From: Halobaculum limi
GTDB taxonomy: Archaea > Halobacteriota > Halobacteria > Halobacteriales > Haloferacaceae
Assembly (NCBI RefSeq): GCF_029490015.1
Contig: NZ_CP120468.1
Span: 1,116,001 to 1,180,000 of the forward strand
DNA length: 64,000 nt
Direction of reading: 5' to 3'
This document shows positions 15,491-23,981 of this stretch, piece by piece. Numbering within the stretch: position 1 is the first letter of the stretch; each line of letters opens with the position of its first letter. Under the pieces are notes generated by a model. That model saw nothing but the letters and a program-made list of their open reading frames with translations, was not told where the DNA came from and did not search any database. The translations under genes and the position numbers were made by a program.

Positions 15491-17632
15491 ATGTCGGAAC
15501 TCCCGCTCGAGGCGTACTACGACCTGACGCAGGTCGGCGAGGTGGCTGTCTCGCCGACGGGCGACCGGGTCGCGTTCACGACCACCGAGTACGACGCCGA
15601 GGCCGACGAACCGGTCGGTTCGCTGTTCGTCGCGCCCGCCGATGGCTCGCGCGACCCACACCGCCTCACCCGCGTTTCTGGGGCGTCTTCGCCCACCTGG
15701 GCCCCCGATGGTGACCGCCTCGCGTTCGTCGCCGCCCGCGATGAGGACACCGACCGGAGGGTCGGCCGCGACGACGAGGACGACGACGAGGACGACGACG
15801 CGGACGAGGAAGACGCCGAAGCGGCCGCAAACGGCGGTGGCAACGGTGACGACGAACCCACCTCGCAGGTGTGGCTGTTCGACCTCGCACTCGGCGGCGA
15901 CGCCCGGCAGGTCACCGACTTCGACGAGGGTGCGGAGGAACTCGACTGGGGGCCGGACGGCGACCGCCTCGTCGTCGCCGCGCGCGACCCGACCGACGCA
16001 CAGCAGGCGTATCTCGACGGCCGCAAGGAGGGCAAGCCAGTCGAGACGGAGCGCCTTCAGCACAAACTCGACGGCGTCGGCTACACCGACACCGTCCGCA
16101 CGTACCTCCACGTCGTCGACGCCGAGACGGGCGAGGCGGAGCGACTCGACGACGCCCACGGCGGCGGCGCCTACCAAGACCTCTCGGGCCTCCAGCCGAA
16201 CTGGGGCGCGAACGACCGCATCGCGTTCACCTCCTGCCGGGAGGATAACCCCGACGACACGCTCGTTCGCGACGTGTTCTCCATCGCACCCGACGGCACG
16301 GGCCTGCGAAAACTCACCGACGGCGACCTCTCGGCCAACACGCCGGTGTGGTCCCCCGACGGCGAGCGACTGGCCTTCCTCGGCGGCGACCCCGTCAACT
16401 GGTGTATCCCGACGCAGGTGTACCTGTACGAGGGCGGCGAGTACGAGTCGCTGACGGCGGATCTAGACCGGACGGTCGCCCGCGGCGGCACGCCGGTCTG
16501 GAGCGACGACGACACGCTGTACTCGCTGTTCGCAGACGAGGCCCGCACGCGCCTGATGCGCCTCGACGCGACGGCCGACGGCGGCGACGCCACCGAGCGC
16601 ACCTTCGAGGCACAGGGTGACGACCGCGCGATGGGCGCGTTCGACCTCTCCGCAGACGGCGAGCGAGCGGCGTTCGTCTTCTCCCAGCCGAGCGACGGCC
16701 AGGACGTGTACGGCGTCGACGCGGCGGACCTCGGCGCGGACGAAGAGAGCGAGGCCGCGTCGCTGACGCGCCTCTCCGAGGTGAACGACGACCTCACCGA
16801 CGAGTACGCGATGCCCGAATCCCGGCGTATCGAGTGGGAGAGTGACGGCGAGACCATCTCGGGCATCGTCTACCACGACCCCGACGTGGACTTGGACGAC
16901 GGCGACCACCCGCTGGTCGTCGCCATCCACGGCGGGCCCATCAGTTACGACGAACCCGTGTTCAGTTTCGACCACGCGGCGCTGACGAGTCGTGGCTACG
17001 TCGTCCTCCGTCCGAACTACCGCGGTGGCTCCTCGTACGGCCGCGAGTTCGCCGAGTCGCTGAAGGGGCAGTGGGGCACCCACGAGGTGACCGACATCGC
17101 CAACGGCGTCGCGGACGTGGTCGACCGTGGCTGGGTCGACGACGACCGCGTGTTCGGCTACGGCTTCTCCTACGGCGGCATCGCGCAGGGCTTCCTCGTC
17201 ACGCAGGAACCTGACCTATTCACCGCGGCCGCGCCCGAACACGGCATCTACGACCTCCGCTCGGCGTACGGGACGGACGACTCACACATCTGGATGGAGA
17301 ACGAGTACGGCCTCCCGTGGGAGAACCCGGAGGGTATCGACGCATCGTCGTCCATCACGGACGTGGGGAACGTCGAGACGCCGTTGCTCGTCACCGCCGG
17401 GCAGGAGGACTGGCGGTGCCCGCCGAGTCAAAGCGAGCAGTTGTACGTCGCCGCCAAGAAGCAGGGCGTCGAGGCCCGCTTGGTCCTCTACGAGAACGAA
17501 CACCACAACATCGGCACGCCCGACCGTGCCATCCACCGCCTCGAAGAACTCACCGCGTGGTACGAGCGCCACGACCCCGCCGTCGACGACCCCGAGGCGG
17601 TGGACCCGCACGGCCGCGAGGACGCGGAGTAG
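15491..17632 (+). CDS. S9 family prolyl-oligopeptidase-type peptidase
   Basis: 713 residues. The first about 430 form a TolB/PD40-like beta-propeller with repeats such as GDRVAF, PDGERLAFLG and WSPDG. The C-terminal alpha/beta-hydrolase holds the triad Ser560 (GYGFSYGG), Asp640 (EDWRCP) and His672 (NEHHNIG). This is the acylaminoacyl-peptidase/DPP-type layout. A very acidic insert (about 84-127, many Asp/Glu, then Gly/Asn) interrupts the propeller between blades and is probably a surface loop. There is no signal peptide, so it likely acts in the cytoplasm on short peptides. Confidence 0.93.
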   Translation: MSELPLEAYYDLTQVGEVAVSPTGDRVAFTTTEYDAEADEPVGSLFVAPADGSRDPHRLTRVSGASSPTWAPDGDRLAFVAARDEDTDRRVGRDDEDDDEDDDADEEDAEAAANGGGNGDDEPTSQVWLFDLALGGDARQVTDFDEGAEELDWGPDGDRLVVAARDPTDAQQAYLDGRKEGKPVETERLQHKLDGVGYTDTVRTYLHVVDAETGEAERLDDAHGGGAYQDLSGLQPNWGANDRIAFTSCREDNPDDTLVRDVFSIAPDGTGLRKLTDGDLSANTPVWSPDGERLAFLGGDPVNWCIPTQVYLYEGGEYESLTADLDRTVARGGTPVWSDDDTLYSLFADEARTRLMRLDATADGGDATERTFEAQGDDRAMGAFDLSADGERAAFVFSQPSDGQDVYGVDAADLGADEESEAASLTRLSEVNDDLTDEYAMPESRRIEWESDGETISGIVYHDPDVDLDDGDHPLVVAIHGGPISYDEPVFSFDHAALTSRGYVVLRPNYRGGSSYGREFAESLKGQWGTHEVTDIANGVADVVDRGWVDDDRVFGYGFSYGGIAQGFLVTQEPDLFTAAAPEHGIYDLRSAYGTDDSHIWMENEYGLPWENPEGIDASSSITDVGNVETPLLVTAGQEDWRCPPSQSEQLYVAAKKQGVEARLVLYENEHHNIGTPDRAIHRLEELTAWYERHDPAVDDPEAVDPHGREDAE

Positions 17633-17713
17633 GCCGACACCTTCACCGACCGCGACGGGACTGATCCCAGCCTCGGATCAACGTTTTCACTCGCGAGGTC
17701 CGACTTGGCGGAT

Positions 17714-18214
17714 ATGGAGTTCACCGTCATCCAAGGCGACATCGCCGACGAGTCCGCCGATGCGTTGGTGAACGCCGCGGGCACGAGCCTCCACATGGGG
17801 AGCGGCGTCGCTGGGGCACTCCGCCGCGTCAGCGGCGAGGAACTCCAGGAGGCAGCCGTCGCCGCCGGCCCGGTCCACCTCGGTGAGACGGCCGTGACGG
17901 GGGCGTTCGACCTCGACGCCGAGTACGTCATCCACGCCGCGGCGATGCCACACTACGGCGACGGGGAGGCGACCGAAGCGAGCATCCGCGACGCGGCGCG
18001 AAACGCCCTCGAAGCCGCCGACGCCCGCGACTGCGAGTCGCTCGTGATCCCTGCGCTCGGAGCGGGTGTCGCGGGCTACGACCTCGCGGAGGGCGCACGG
18101 GTCATCGCTGAGGAGATACGCGCGTTCGACGCCGACTCGCTGTCGGACGTGCGCTTCATCGCCTACTCAGACGAGGAGTACGAGACCGTCCGCCAGGCTG
18201 TCGACGCGGCGTAG
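17714..18214 (+). CDS. macro-domain protein
   Basis: A 166-residue stand-alone macro domain. The ADP-ribose motifs are visible: IQGDIADESADALVNAAG near the start, GSGVAGALRR, HAAAMPHYG and the GAGVAGYD loop. Relatives hydrolyse O-acetyl-ADP-ribose or remove ADP-ribose from proteins or nucleic acids. No ADP-ribosyltransferase or sirtuin gene is adjacent. Start at ATG 17714; a TTG nine bases earlier is less likely. Confidence 0.92.
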   Translation: MEFTVIQGDIADESADALVNAAGTSLHMGSGVAGALRRVSGEELQEAAVAAGPVHLGETAVTGAFDLDAEYVIHAAAMPHYGDGEATEASIRDAARNALEAADARDCESLVIPALGAGVAGYDLAEGARVIAEEIRAFDADSLSDVRFIAYSDEEYETVRQAVDAA

Positions 18215-18284
18215 ACTCGACGTGGCGTACTGACGACGCAGGTGGCCGAAACGCCGAAGCCCCCGCCGTCGCTATCGGCGGGTG

Positions 18285-18929
18285 ATGCCCTCCCTGCTCG
18301 AACGCTTGCTCGGATCGGAGACGCCGGACGAACAGGTCGACCTCGAATCTCGCCAGGAGGCGGCCGACGAGGCGCTCCGCGAGGCTGTCGACGCAAGCGC
18401 CCGGTCGGTCGACGACTGCGGCGTCACCGGCGTCGCCGTGGTCAACGAGGGACCAGACGGCGAACCGGTCGTCGTGCCTATCGCGCGCTTCTCGCTCGGT
18501 GAAGAAGTCGAGAACCCCGATATGGACCGCGTGTGGGACCTGGTCGGCCTCGCGGCCGAGGCGGTGCAGGGGCCGTTCGACGACGTGTTCGTCCGCCACT
18601 ACGACGTGCAGTTCACCTTCGACGGTGACGAACTGTTTGAGGCCGAAGCGTGCCGGCGCGTCCTCCTGACCGACGCCCTCGTGGACCGCTACGCGACGGA
18701 CGCTGGGTTCTCGCTCGCGGACCTCCGCCGCGCCGTCGAGGACGCCGACGACATCGACGACGAGGTGGCCCCCGTCGCGTGGGGTGAGCCCGAAGATTAC
18801 AGCCGAACTGCAAACGCCGCCGTCGTCACCGGCGGGAGCACCGCGGCGATGGCCGCCGCCGCGGGGGCCGCGGGCGCGTCCTGTGCGGGAGCAGGGGCGG
18901 CCGGCGGTGCGGGCGGTGGGGCCTGCTGA
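18285..18929 (+). CDS. hypothetical protein with Gly/Ala/Cys tail
   Basis: 214 residues. The body (about 1-165) is acidic, soluble and helical, with the segment VRHYDVQFTFDGDELFEAEACRR. The last about 40 residues change to an Ala/Gly low-complexity tail with two cysteines, one of them the very last residue. The tail could be a flexible anchor or a metal/thiol tether, but this is speculation. The start is ATG 18285, overlapping a GTG three bases earlier. No family recognised. Confidence 0.7.
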   Translation: MPSLLERLLGSETPDEQVDLESRQEAADEALREAVDASARSVDDCGVTGVAVVNEGPDGEPVVVPIARFSLGEEVENPDMDRVWDLVGLAAEAVQGPFDDVFVRHYDVQFTFDGDELFEAEACRRVLLTDALVDRYATDAGFSLADLRRAVEDADDIDDEVAPVAWGEPEDYSRTANAAVVTGGSTAAMAAAAGAAGASCAGAGAAGGAGGGAC

Positions 18930-18996
18930 GCGTCACGCGCTGTCTGTCCACGGCCACCGGCGAACCGCTTTTCGCTACCGCGCCCATCGTTCACTC

Positions 18997-19206
18997 GTGC
19001 GCGTCCCCGACGACGCTCCCGCGACGTGCCCGACCTGCGGGGCCGACTACGACTCCGTCTCCGTCCACGACGCCGGCCTGTTGGTGAATCTCCTCGACAA
19101 CGAGCGGTATCGCCGGGTCTGCTTCGAACCCGTCGCTGGCGACGACGGGAAGCCGGTGGTGCAGTTCTACCACCACACACACGAACAGGTCGGCGACGCG
19201 GAGTGA
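18997..19206 (+). CDS. small zinc-ribbon-like protein
   Basis: 69 residues from GTG 18997. It begins MRVPDDAPATCPTCGADYDS, with a CPTC pair, a third Cys in YRRVCFEP and a His-rich end YHHTHEQ, so one zinc site is possible. It reads like the small conserved haloarchaeal zinc-finger-like proteins of unknown role. The open frame upstream overlaps the end of the preceding gene and is rejected. The following 19207-19368 stretch (162 bases) holds no gene that I can support. Confidence 0.7.
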   Translation: MRVPDDAPATCPTCGADYDSVSVHDAGLLVNLLDNERYRRVCFEPVAGDDGKPVVQFYHHTHEQVGDAE

Positions 19207-19368
19207 GCGGTCGCGGGCGGCCGTGGGGAGACTCGATCGCAGTCGCTCGCTCACGGCTCACTTCGTTCGCCGTTCGCATCGAGGCACTCGCAATGCTCGT
19301 GCCTCGCGCTCAGGCCCAGGGCCGTCTTGTTCGAACCGACCGTGAGGGACGGCGCACGCGAGGTGCGC

Positions 19369-20466
19369 CTACGCCCACGGTCGCTCCGAAAACTCCCCGC
19401 TGTCGATCTCTCGCTGAATCTCGGCGGCCGTCTCCTCGTCGACGCTCACGAGGTGACACAGCGGGTGGCCGGGCGCGGCGACGGGGTTCTGCAACGCGCC
19501 GACGACGAGGCCGGTGAACGGTGCGCGGATCGCCCGTTCGCGCGTCTTGAAGTGGTCGGTGATGGTGCAGACCGTGTCGCCCTCGTACACCAGCGGCGCG
19601 TCGTACTCCATATCGACGAGTCCCCCGGTGTCCGCGCGGAGCCACGTCTTGTCGTTCGCGGCGTCGACGATGCGGCGCCACCCGGGATAGATGACCGACC
19701 TGTTGGGGAGCACGTCGAACTCGGCGAGGACGCTCTCGACGCCCTCGAGTCCGCGCTCGATCAGTTCCGGCTGGAAGCGGTGGGCCCGACCCATCTCGAT
19801 GGTGATGGTCGGGATTCCGGCGGTGGAGGCGACGCTGCGCAGGCTCCCGCCGTCGGCCTCTCCTGAGAGGACGACGTTGCTCCCGAACGCCCGCGCGAGG
19901 CGAGCGACTTCGGGGCGGTTCATATCGGCGCGAACGTGATACATCGTCGTTCGCCCGCGCGTGGACGTGTGGAAGTCCAGTCCCAGGTCGCACTGCTTGA
20001 TGAACGTCTCGTAGATGGCGTTGGCCATCCGCTCGGCCGTGTTCGACCGCGGCTTTCCGGGGAACGAGCGATTGAGGTCCTGATCGTAGATGGGGAGATA
20101 CCGCTGTTGGGCGAGGTAGCCAGGGACGTTGCAGACGTGGAGACACACGAGCGTCCCGTGGATCTGTGCGGGGGCGTAGCCGTCGGCTACCTCCTGCAAC
20201 ACCTTCACCCCGTTGAGTTCGTCGCCGTGGATGGCCGCCGTCAGAAACACCGTCGGGCCGTCGTGTTCGCCGTTGATCACGGTGACGGGTATCTCGACGG
20301 AGTCGCCCAGGTACGTCTCGCCGACCTCGTGGCGGAAGTGGCGTGTCTCGCCGGGGTCGACCTCCGCTTGGTAGCGAAACGGCGTCGGGCCGGGGCTGTC
20401 GTCCGTCGGTTCTGTCGCGTTCGTGTCGTCGCCGAGGCCGTTCGAGGGGGCGCTGTCGCCGGGCAT
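19369..20466 (-). CDS. succinylglutamate desuccinylase / aspartoacylase family protein
   Basis: A 365-residue zinc-dependent hydrolase of the M14-like AstE/ASPA family. Zinc ligands appear in HGDELNG (His and Glu) and in the LDFHTS His. The Arg-containing DQDLNRSFPG motif that grips the substrate carboxylate is present. The C-terminal beta domain begins around APLVYEGD. An N-terminal disordered Asp/Thr/Pro stretch (about 1-30) precedes the fold. Family members remove acyl groups from amino acids or act on peptides. In haloarchaea they often sit by RimK-like ligases, which is not the case here, so the substrate is open. Confidence 0.9.
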   Translation of the reverse strand: MPGDSAPSNGLGDDTNATEPTDDSPGPTPFRYQAEVDPGETRHFRHEVGETYLGDSVEIPVTVINGEHDGPTVFLTAAIHGDELNGVKVLQEVADGYAPAQIHGTLVCLHVCNVPGYLAQQRYLPIYDQDLNRSFPGKPRSNTAERMANAIYETFIKQCDLGLDFHTSTRGRTTMYHVRADMNRPEVARLARAFGSNVVLSGEADGGSLRSVASTAGIPTITIEMGRAHRFQPELIERGLEGVESVLAEFDVLPNRSVIYPGWRRIVDAANDKTWLRADTGGLVDMEYDAPLVYEGDTVCTITDHFKTRERAIRAPFTGLVVGALQNPVAAPGHPLCHLVSVDEETAAEIQREIDSGEFSERPWA

Positions 20467-20557
20467 ACTCCCCCTGCCGACGCGGGCCCGATGAACCTGC
20501 CGACGCGTTCGACGTGTCGGGCGAGCGTTCTTGTCGGTGAGCGTGGTACGAGTTTAC

Positions 20558-21889
20558 GTGCCGCACCTCACCGACTCCCTCGACGTCGGGGGCGTCACGC
20601 TCCCCAACCGTCTCTATCGCGCTCCCCTCCTCGAACACGCGGGCAACGGCCCCGACGCGGTCGACACGTTGATCGCGGATCTGGAACCCGCCGCGGCCGC
20701 CGGTGCGGGACTCGTCTGTCAGGGCGCAACCATCGTCCGTGGCGAGGGCGGGTGTGCAGCGCCGGGGATGACTCGCGTCCACGACCCCGAGTTCGTCGCC
20801 GACCTCTCGCGTCTCACGGACGCGATCCACGACCACGGCGGTCGGATCGCGATCCAGTTGGAACACGGCGGTCTGCGCTCGATGGAGACGTGGCACGCGG
20901 GCTACCGTGACCGAAATCCCGACGTGCGGCAACTCGCGGTGTCGGACCCGCCGCGACCGTTGCGCCTACTCGACCGCCTCGGCTTCCTCGCGTACGACGC
21001 GCACGTCCTCTCGACGGCGGAGTGTCACGAACTCGCCGCCGACTTCGGGCGGGCGGCGGCCGCCGCCGTCGACGCCGGGTACGACCTGATCCACGTCGCG
21101 GGCGCGAATATGGGCATCGTCCACCAGTTCGCCTCTCCGTTCTACAACCGCCGTGACGACGAGTTCGGCGACCCTGCGCGTTTCTTCGAGGTACTCCTCG
21201 CGGCTATCCGCGATCGCACGGGCGACATTCCGGTGATGACGAAAGTGCCCGCCGAGACGGAGGCTCCACCGGGAATCGGGGCGGCGCTATCGGCCGCCGA
21301 CTGTGTTCGCCTGTGCCAACGACTGGAGGCGGCGGGCTACGACGCCCTCGTCCCGGTGAACGGCTCCGTCTTCTGGGACATGAGCATCATCCGCGGGGCG
21401 TTCCCCGGTCGCTCGTGGCGCGACGAACGCTTCCGCGAGGGGTACGTCGACGCCTTCGGGTCGCGCCCGCGGGCGGCGCTCGTCGCCGCCGCAAACTGGG
21501 CCGAGTCACTCGTCTACACGCGGGAGACGGCGTGGAACGCCGACCTCTGTCAGCGCGTTCGAAACCGAGTCGACGTGCCCGTGTTCTGCGAGGGCGGGAT
21601 CCGCGACCGACCGACTATCGAGGGGCTTCTCGGTGAGGAGGACGACCACGGCCGCGCCGTCGCAACCGACGCCGCGGCCGACGCCGTCGGGATGGCGCGG
21701 CCGTTCTACGCCGAACCGGGCCTCCCGGCGCGACTGCTGGCCGAGGCAGACGCACGCGTCGTCTGTGAAGACTGCAACAACTGCGTCGTCCCGCAGGCGG
21801 CCGGCGAATCTGGCGTCTGCCGCACCCCGAGCGTCCTCGAACGGGCGGGCGAACTGCGAAAGGCGGGCGCGTACGAGCGAGGAGAGTGA
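20558..21889 (+). CDS. NADH:flavin oxidoreductase (Old Yellow Enzyme family) with Fe-S motif
   Basis: A 443-residue TIM-barrel flavoenzyme. The FMN barrel begins LPNRLYRAPLLEHAG and includes the IQLEHGG strand and the YDLIHVAGAN region. Near the C-terminus lie Cys403, Cys406, Cys409 and Cys421 (CEDCNNC then C after 11 residues), the [4Fe-4S] motif of the 2,4-dienoyl-CoA reductase/trimethylamine dehydrogenase branch. The extra C-terminal FAD/NAD domains of those enzymes are missing, so another protein must supply electrons. GTG at 20558 fits the start of the conserved fold. Confidence 0.88.
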   Translation: MPHLTDSLDVGGVTLPNRLYRAPLLEHAGNGPDAVDTLIADLEPAAAAGAGLVCQGATIVRGEGGCAAPGMTRVHDPEFVADLSRLTDAIHDHGGRIAIQLEHGGLRSMETWHAGYRDRNPDVRQLAVSDPPRPLRLLDRLGFLAYDAHVLSTAECHELAADFGRAAAAAVDAGYDLIHVAGANMGIVHQFASPFYNRRDDEFGDPARFFEVLLAAIRDRTGDIPVMTKVPAETEAPPGIGAALSAADCVRLCQRLEAAGYDALVPVNGSVFWDMSIIRGAFPGRSWRDERFREGYVDAFGSRPRAALVAAANWAESLVYTRETAWNADLCQRVRNRVDVPVFCEGGIRDRPTIEGLLGEEDDHGRAVATDAAADAVGMARPFYAEPGLPARLLAEADARVVCEDCNNCVVPQAAGESGVCRTPSVLERAGELRKAGAYERGE

Positions 21890-21895
21890 CGCCGC

Positions 21896-23854
21896 TCAGA
21901 GTCTCGCCCGCGTCGACGAGAACGCCGGCATCGACACGCCGACCACCTCGGCGAGGGCGTCCGCGGCACCGAGCAGCCACTCTGCACGCTCGATCCGCGA
22001 TTCGAGGTCGCCCGGCCCGATGCGGTAGGCGTCGACCAGTTCCTCGACGCTCGCGCCTTCGACCCACTCGCGGAGGATGCGGGCGGTCTTCACCGACTCG
22101 AGCCACCCCTCGAAGTCGTCGGCCTCCATCATCTCCGTCGTGAGGTGCGCCGCGTTGGATCGTGCGTACTGGTAGATGTCCGCGCGTTCGGCGTTTCCGA
22201 GATACGTGTCCACCATATCGGGCGTGTCGCAGACGATCTCCAGCGCGGTGAGTTCAGTCACGTCGTCGGGGTCCATCGCCTCGACCGTCCGCAGGCCCTC
22301 GACGATACGAACCCCGGTCTCGGGAGTGACGTACTGCCGGGACACCTGTTCGCCGAGCGGCGTCGCCTCGATGCCGTCGTCGGTGGGTGCGAGGAGGCCG
22401 TCGTCGATGAGCGACGCGATGGCGTCGCCGACGACGCCGCCCAGGTCCGGGTTCGGCGTGCGCGAGGCGTAGAACGTGCCTGCAAACGCGTCGAGTACCT
22501 CCGCCTGTGACCCCGCGAAGCCGGTGGCGACGAGCGCCAGCGTGTGGGTTCGCAGCGCACCTCTGTCCCTGAGTTTCGACTCGACTCGCTCGGCGTCGGC
22601 GGTGACGTACCGCTCCCACAGGTCCTCGCGGCCCTCGTCGTCGCCGGCGACGAGGACCGCCTCGCCGTACGGGTCGAGGTGGGGGCGACCCGCCCGCCCG
22701 CACATCTGGTGGACTTCGAGGACGGGCAGCCACTCGGTTCCCGACCCGGTGTACCGCTGTTGGTCGCGGACGACCACCCGCCGTGCGGGGACGTTCACGC
22801 CCGCCGCGAGCGTCGGCGTCGCGCAGATGACCGCGAGACGGCGCTCGCGGAACGCCCGCTCGACGAGCGCCCGGTGGTCAGACGAGAGGCCGGCGTGGTG
22901 GAACGCGACGCCCCACGCGGCCGACTCCGCGAGTCGCTCGCCGGTGCCGGTTGCGCCCGCCTCGCGGACTTCCTCTGCCACCTCCGCGGCCGCCATCGCG
23001 GGGTCGTCGGTCGCGCCGTCGGGGACGACAGCGTTCGAGAGGCGCTCCTCGCGCAGGCGGTCAGCCAGCGCCTCCGCCTCCCGGCGCGAGCGGACGAACG
23101 CCAGCGCCTGGCCGCCGTCTTCGACCGCTCCGCGAACCAGTTCGGCCGTCACCTCGGTGTCGGCGTTCGTCTCCGGGTCGGCTGTGTCGACCGGCACGCG
23201 GAGGTCGGTACCGTCGTCGAAGCGGACGGTGTCATCCGCGTGGACGCCCACTCGGAGGTCGACCGGCCGCCACGTCGACTCGACCAGGTCCGCGTCCAGC
23301 CAGTCTGCGATGTCCTCGGGGTTGTCGACGGTGGCAGACAGCGCGACGATCTGCACGTCAGGTGCCTGCCGCCGGAGCGTCGCCAGCGTCACTTCAAGCG
23401 TCGGGCCGCGTCCGGCCGCGCCGAGCAGGTGGACCTCGTCGACGACGACGCACGCCAAGTCCGCCACCCACTCCGCGCCGTTGCGGATGGCGGAGTCGAC
23501 TTTCTCGCTGGTGGCGACGACGATGTCGTTGCTGGCGAGGTCGCTCGCGGCCGAGTCGTAGTCGCCCGTCGAGATGCCAGCATCGACGCCGGGCAAGGCG
23601 TCGAACTCCTCGTACTTCTCGCGTGCCAGCGCCCGAAGCGGGCAGACGTACAGGCCCGGCCCGTCGGCGGTGAGGAGCGCCAACTCCGCGACGAACGTCT
23701 TCCCGGAGGCCGTCGGCACCGCGGCGACGACGTTGTCGCCGTCGCACACGCCAGCCTCGACCGCCGCCGCCTGCGGGGGGTACAACTCCTCGATCCCCTG
23801 TGCGGCGAAGTGGTCGACGTACTCGGGGGCGAGCGGGAGGTCGGCGACGCGCAT
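21896..23854 (-). CDS. hel308: Hel308-type Ski2-like DNA helicase
   Basis: A 652-residue superfamily 2 helicase. Walker A is PTASGKT (about 47-53), motif II DEVH (139-142), motif III LSATVDN, motif VI QMCGRAGRP, followed by a winged-helix and a ratchet-like helical region and a short C-terminal domain (about 590-650). This is the Hel308 layout, acting on stalled or recombining forks. Haloarchaea often carry more than one such paralogue, so the exact copy is uncertain. Start at ATG 23854, 27-34 bases after GTTATATG. The gene converges with the flavin oxidoreductase, leaving a 6-base gap. Confidence 0.9.
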   Translation of the reverse strand: MRVADLPLAPEYVDHFAAQGIEELYPPQAAAVEAGVCDGDNVVAAVPTASGKTFVAELALLTADGPGLYVCPLRALAREKYEEFDALPGVDAGISTGDYDSAASDLASNDIVVATSEKVDSAIRNGAEWVADLACVVVDEVHLLGAAGRGPTLEVTLATLRRQAPDVQIVALSATVDNPEDIADWLDADLVESTWRPVDLRVGVHADDTVRFDDGTDLRVPVDTADPETNADTEVTAELVRGAVEDGGQALAFVRSRREAEALADRLREERLSNAVVPDGATDDPAMAAAEVAEEVREAGATGTGERLAESAAWGVAFHHAGLSSDHRALVERAFRERRLAVICATPTLAAGVNVPARRVVVRDQQRYTGSGTEWLPVLEVHQMCGRAGRPHLDPYGEAVLVAGDDEGREDLWERYVTADAERVESKLRDRGALRTHTLALVATGFAGSQAEVLDAFAGTFYASRTPNPDLGGVVGDAIASLIDDGLLAPTDDGIEATPLGEQVSRQYVTPETGVRIVEGLRTVEAMDPDDVTELTALEIVCDTPDMVDTYLGNAERADIYQYARSNAAHLTTEMMEADDFEGWLESVKTARILREWVEGASVEELVDAYRIGPGDLESRIERAEWLLGAADALAEVVGVSMPAFSSTRARL

Positions 23855-23880
23855 TCGATACGCCACATCCGTCGCTCTCG

Positions 23881-23888
23881 CATATAAC
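23881..23888 (-). promoter_or_regulatory. TATA box of the Hel308-type gene
   Basis: On the minus strand GTTATATG lies 27-34 bases before the ATG at 23854, as for a leaderless gene. A perfect 12-bp palindrome CTCTCCGGAGAG (23910-23921) sits further upstream, between this promoter and the end of the aminotransferase gene, and may be the terminator of that gene. Confidence 0.6.
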
Positions 23889-23981
23889 TTCCAGCACGGA
23901 TGCGGGTCTCTCTCCGGAGAGTGGAACGCGGAGAATGGAGTTAGAACGGGTGTTCGTGTAAGAAACGCTCGCCCCGATCGC

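Noticed and set aside
19207-19368. A small gene or repeat element between the zinc-ribbon-like and aspartoacylase-family genes
   Set aside because: Short GC-rich words resemble those at 6600-6640 (GCACG-GAGGTGCG), but no frame is convincing and the match is too short to define an element.
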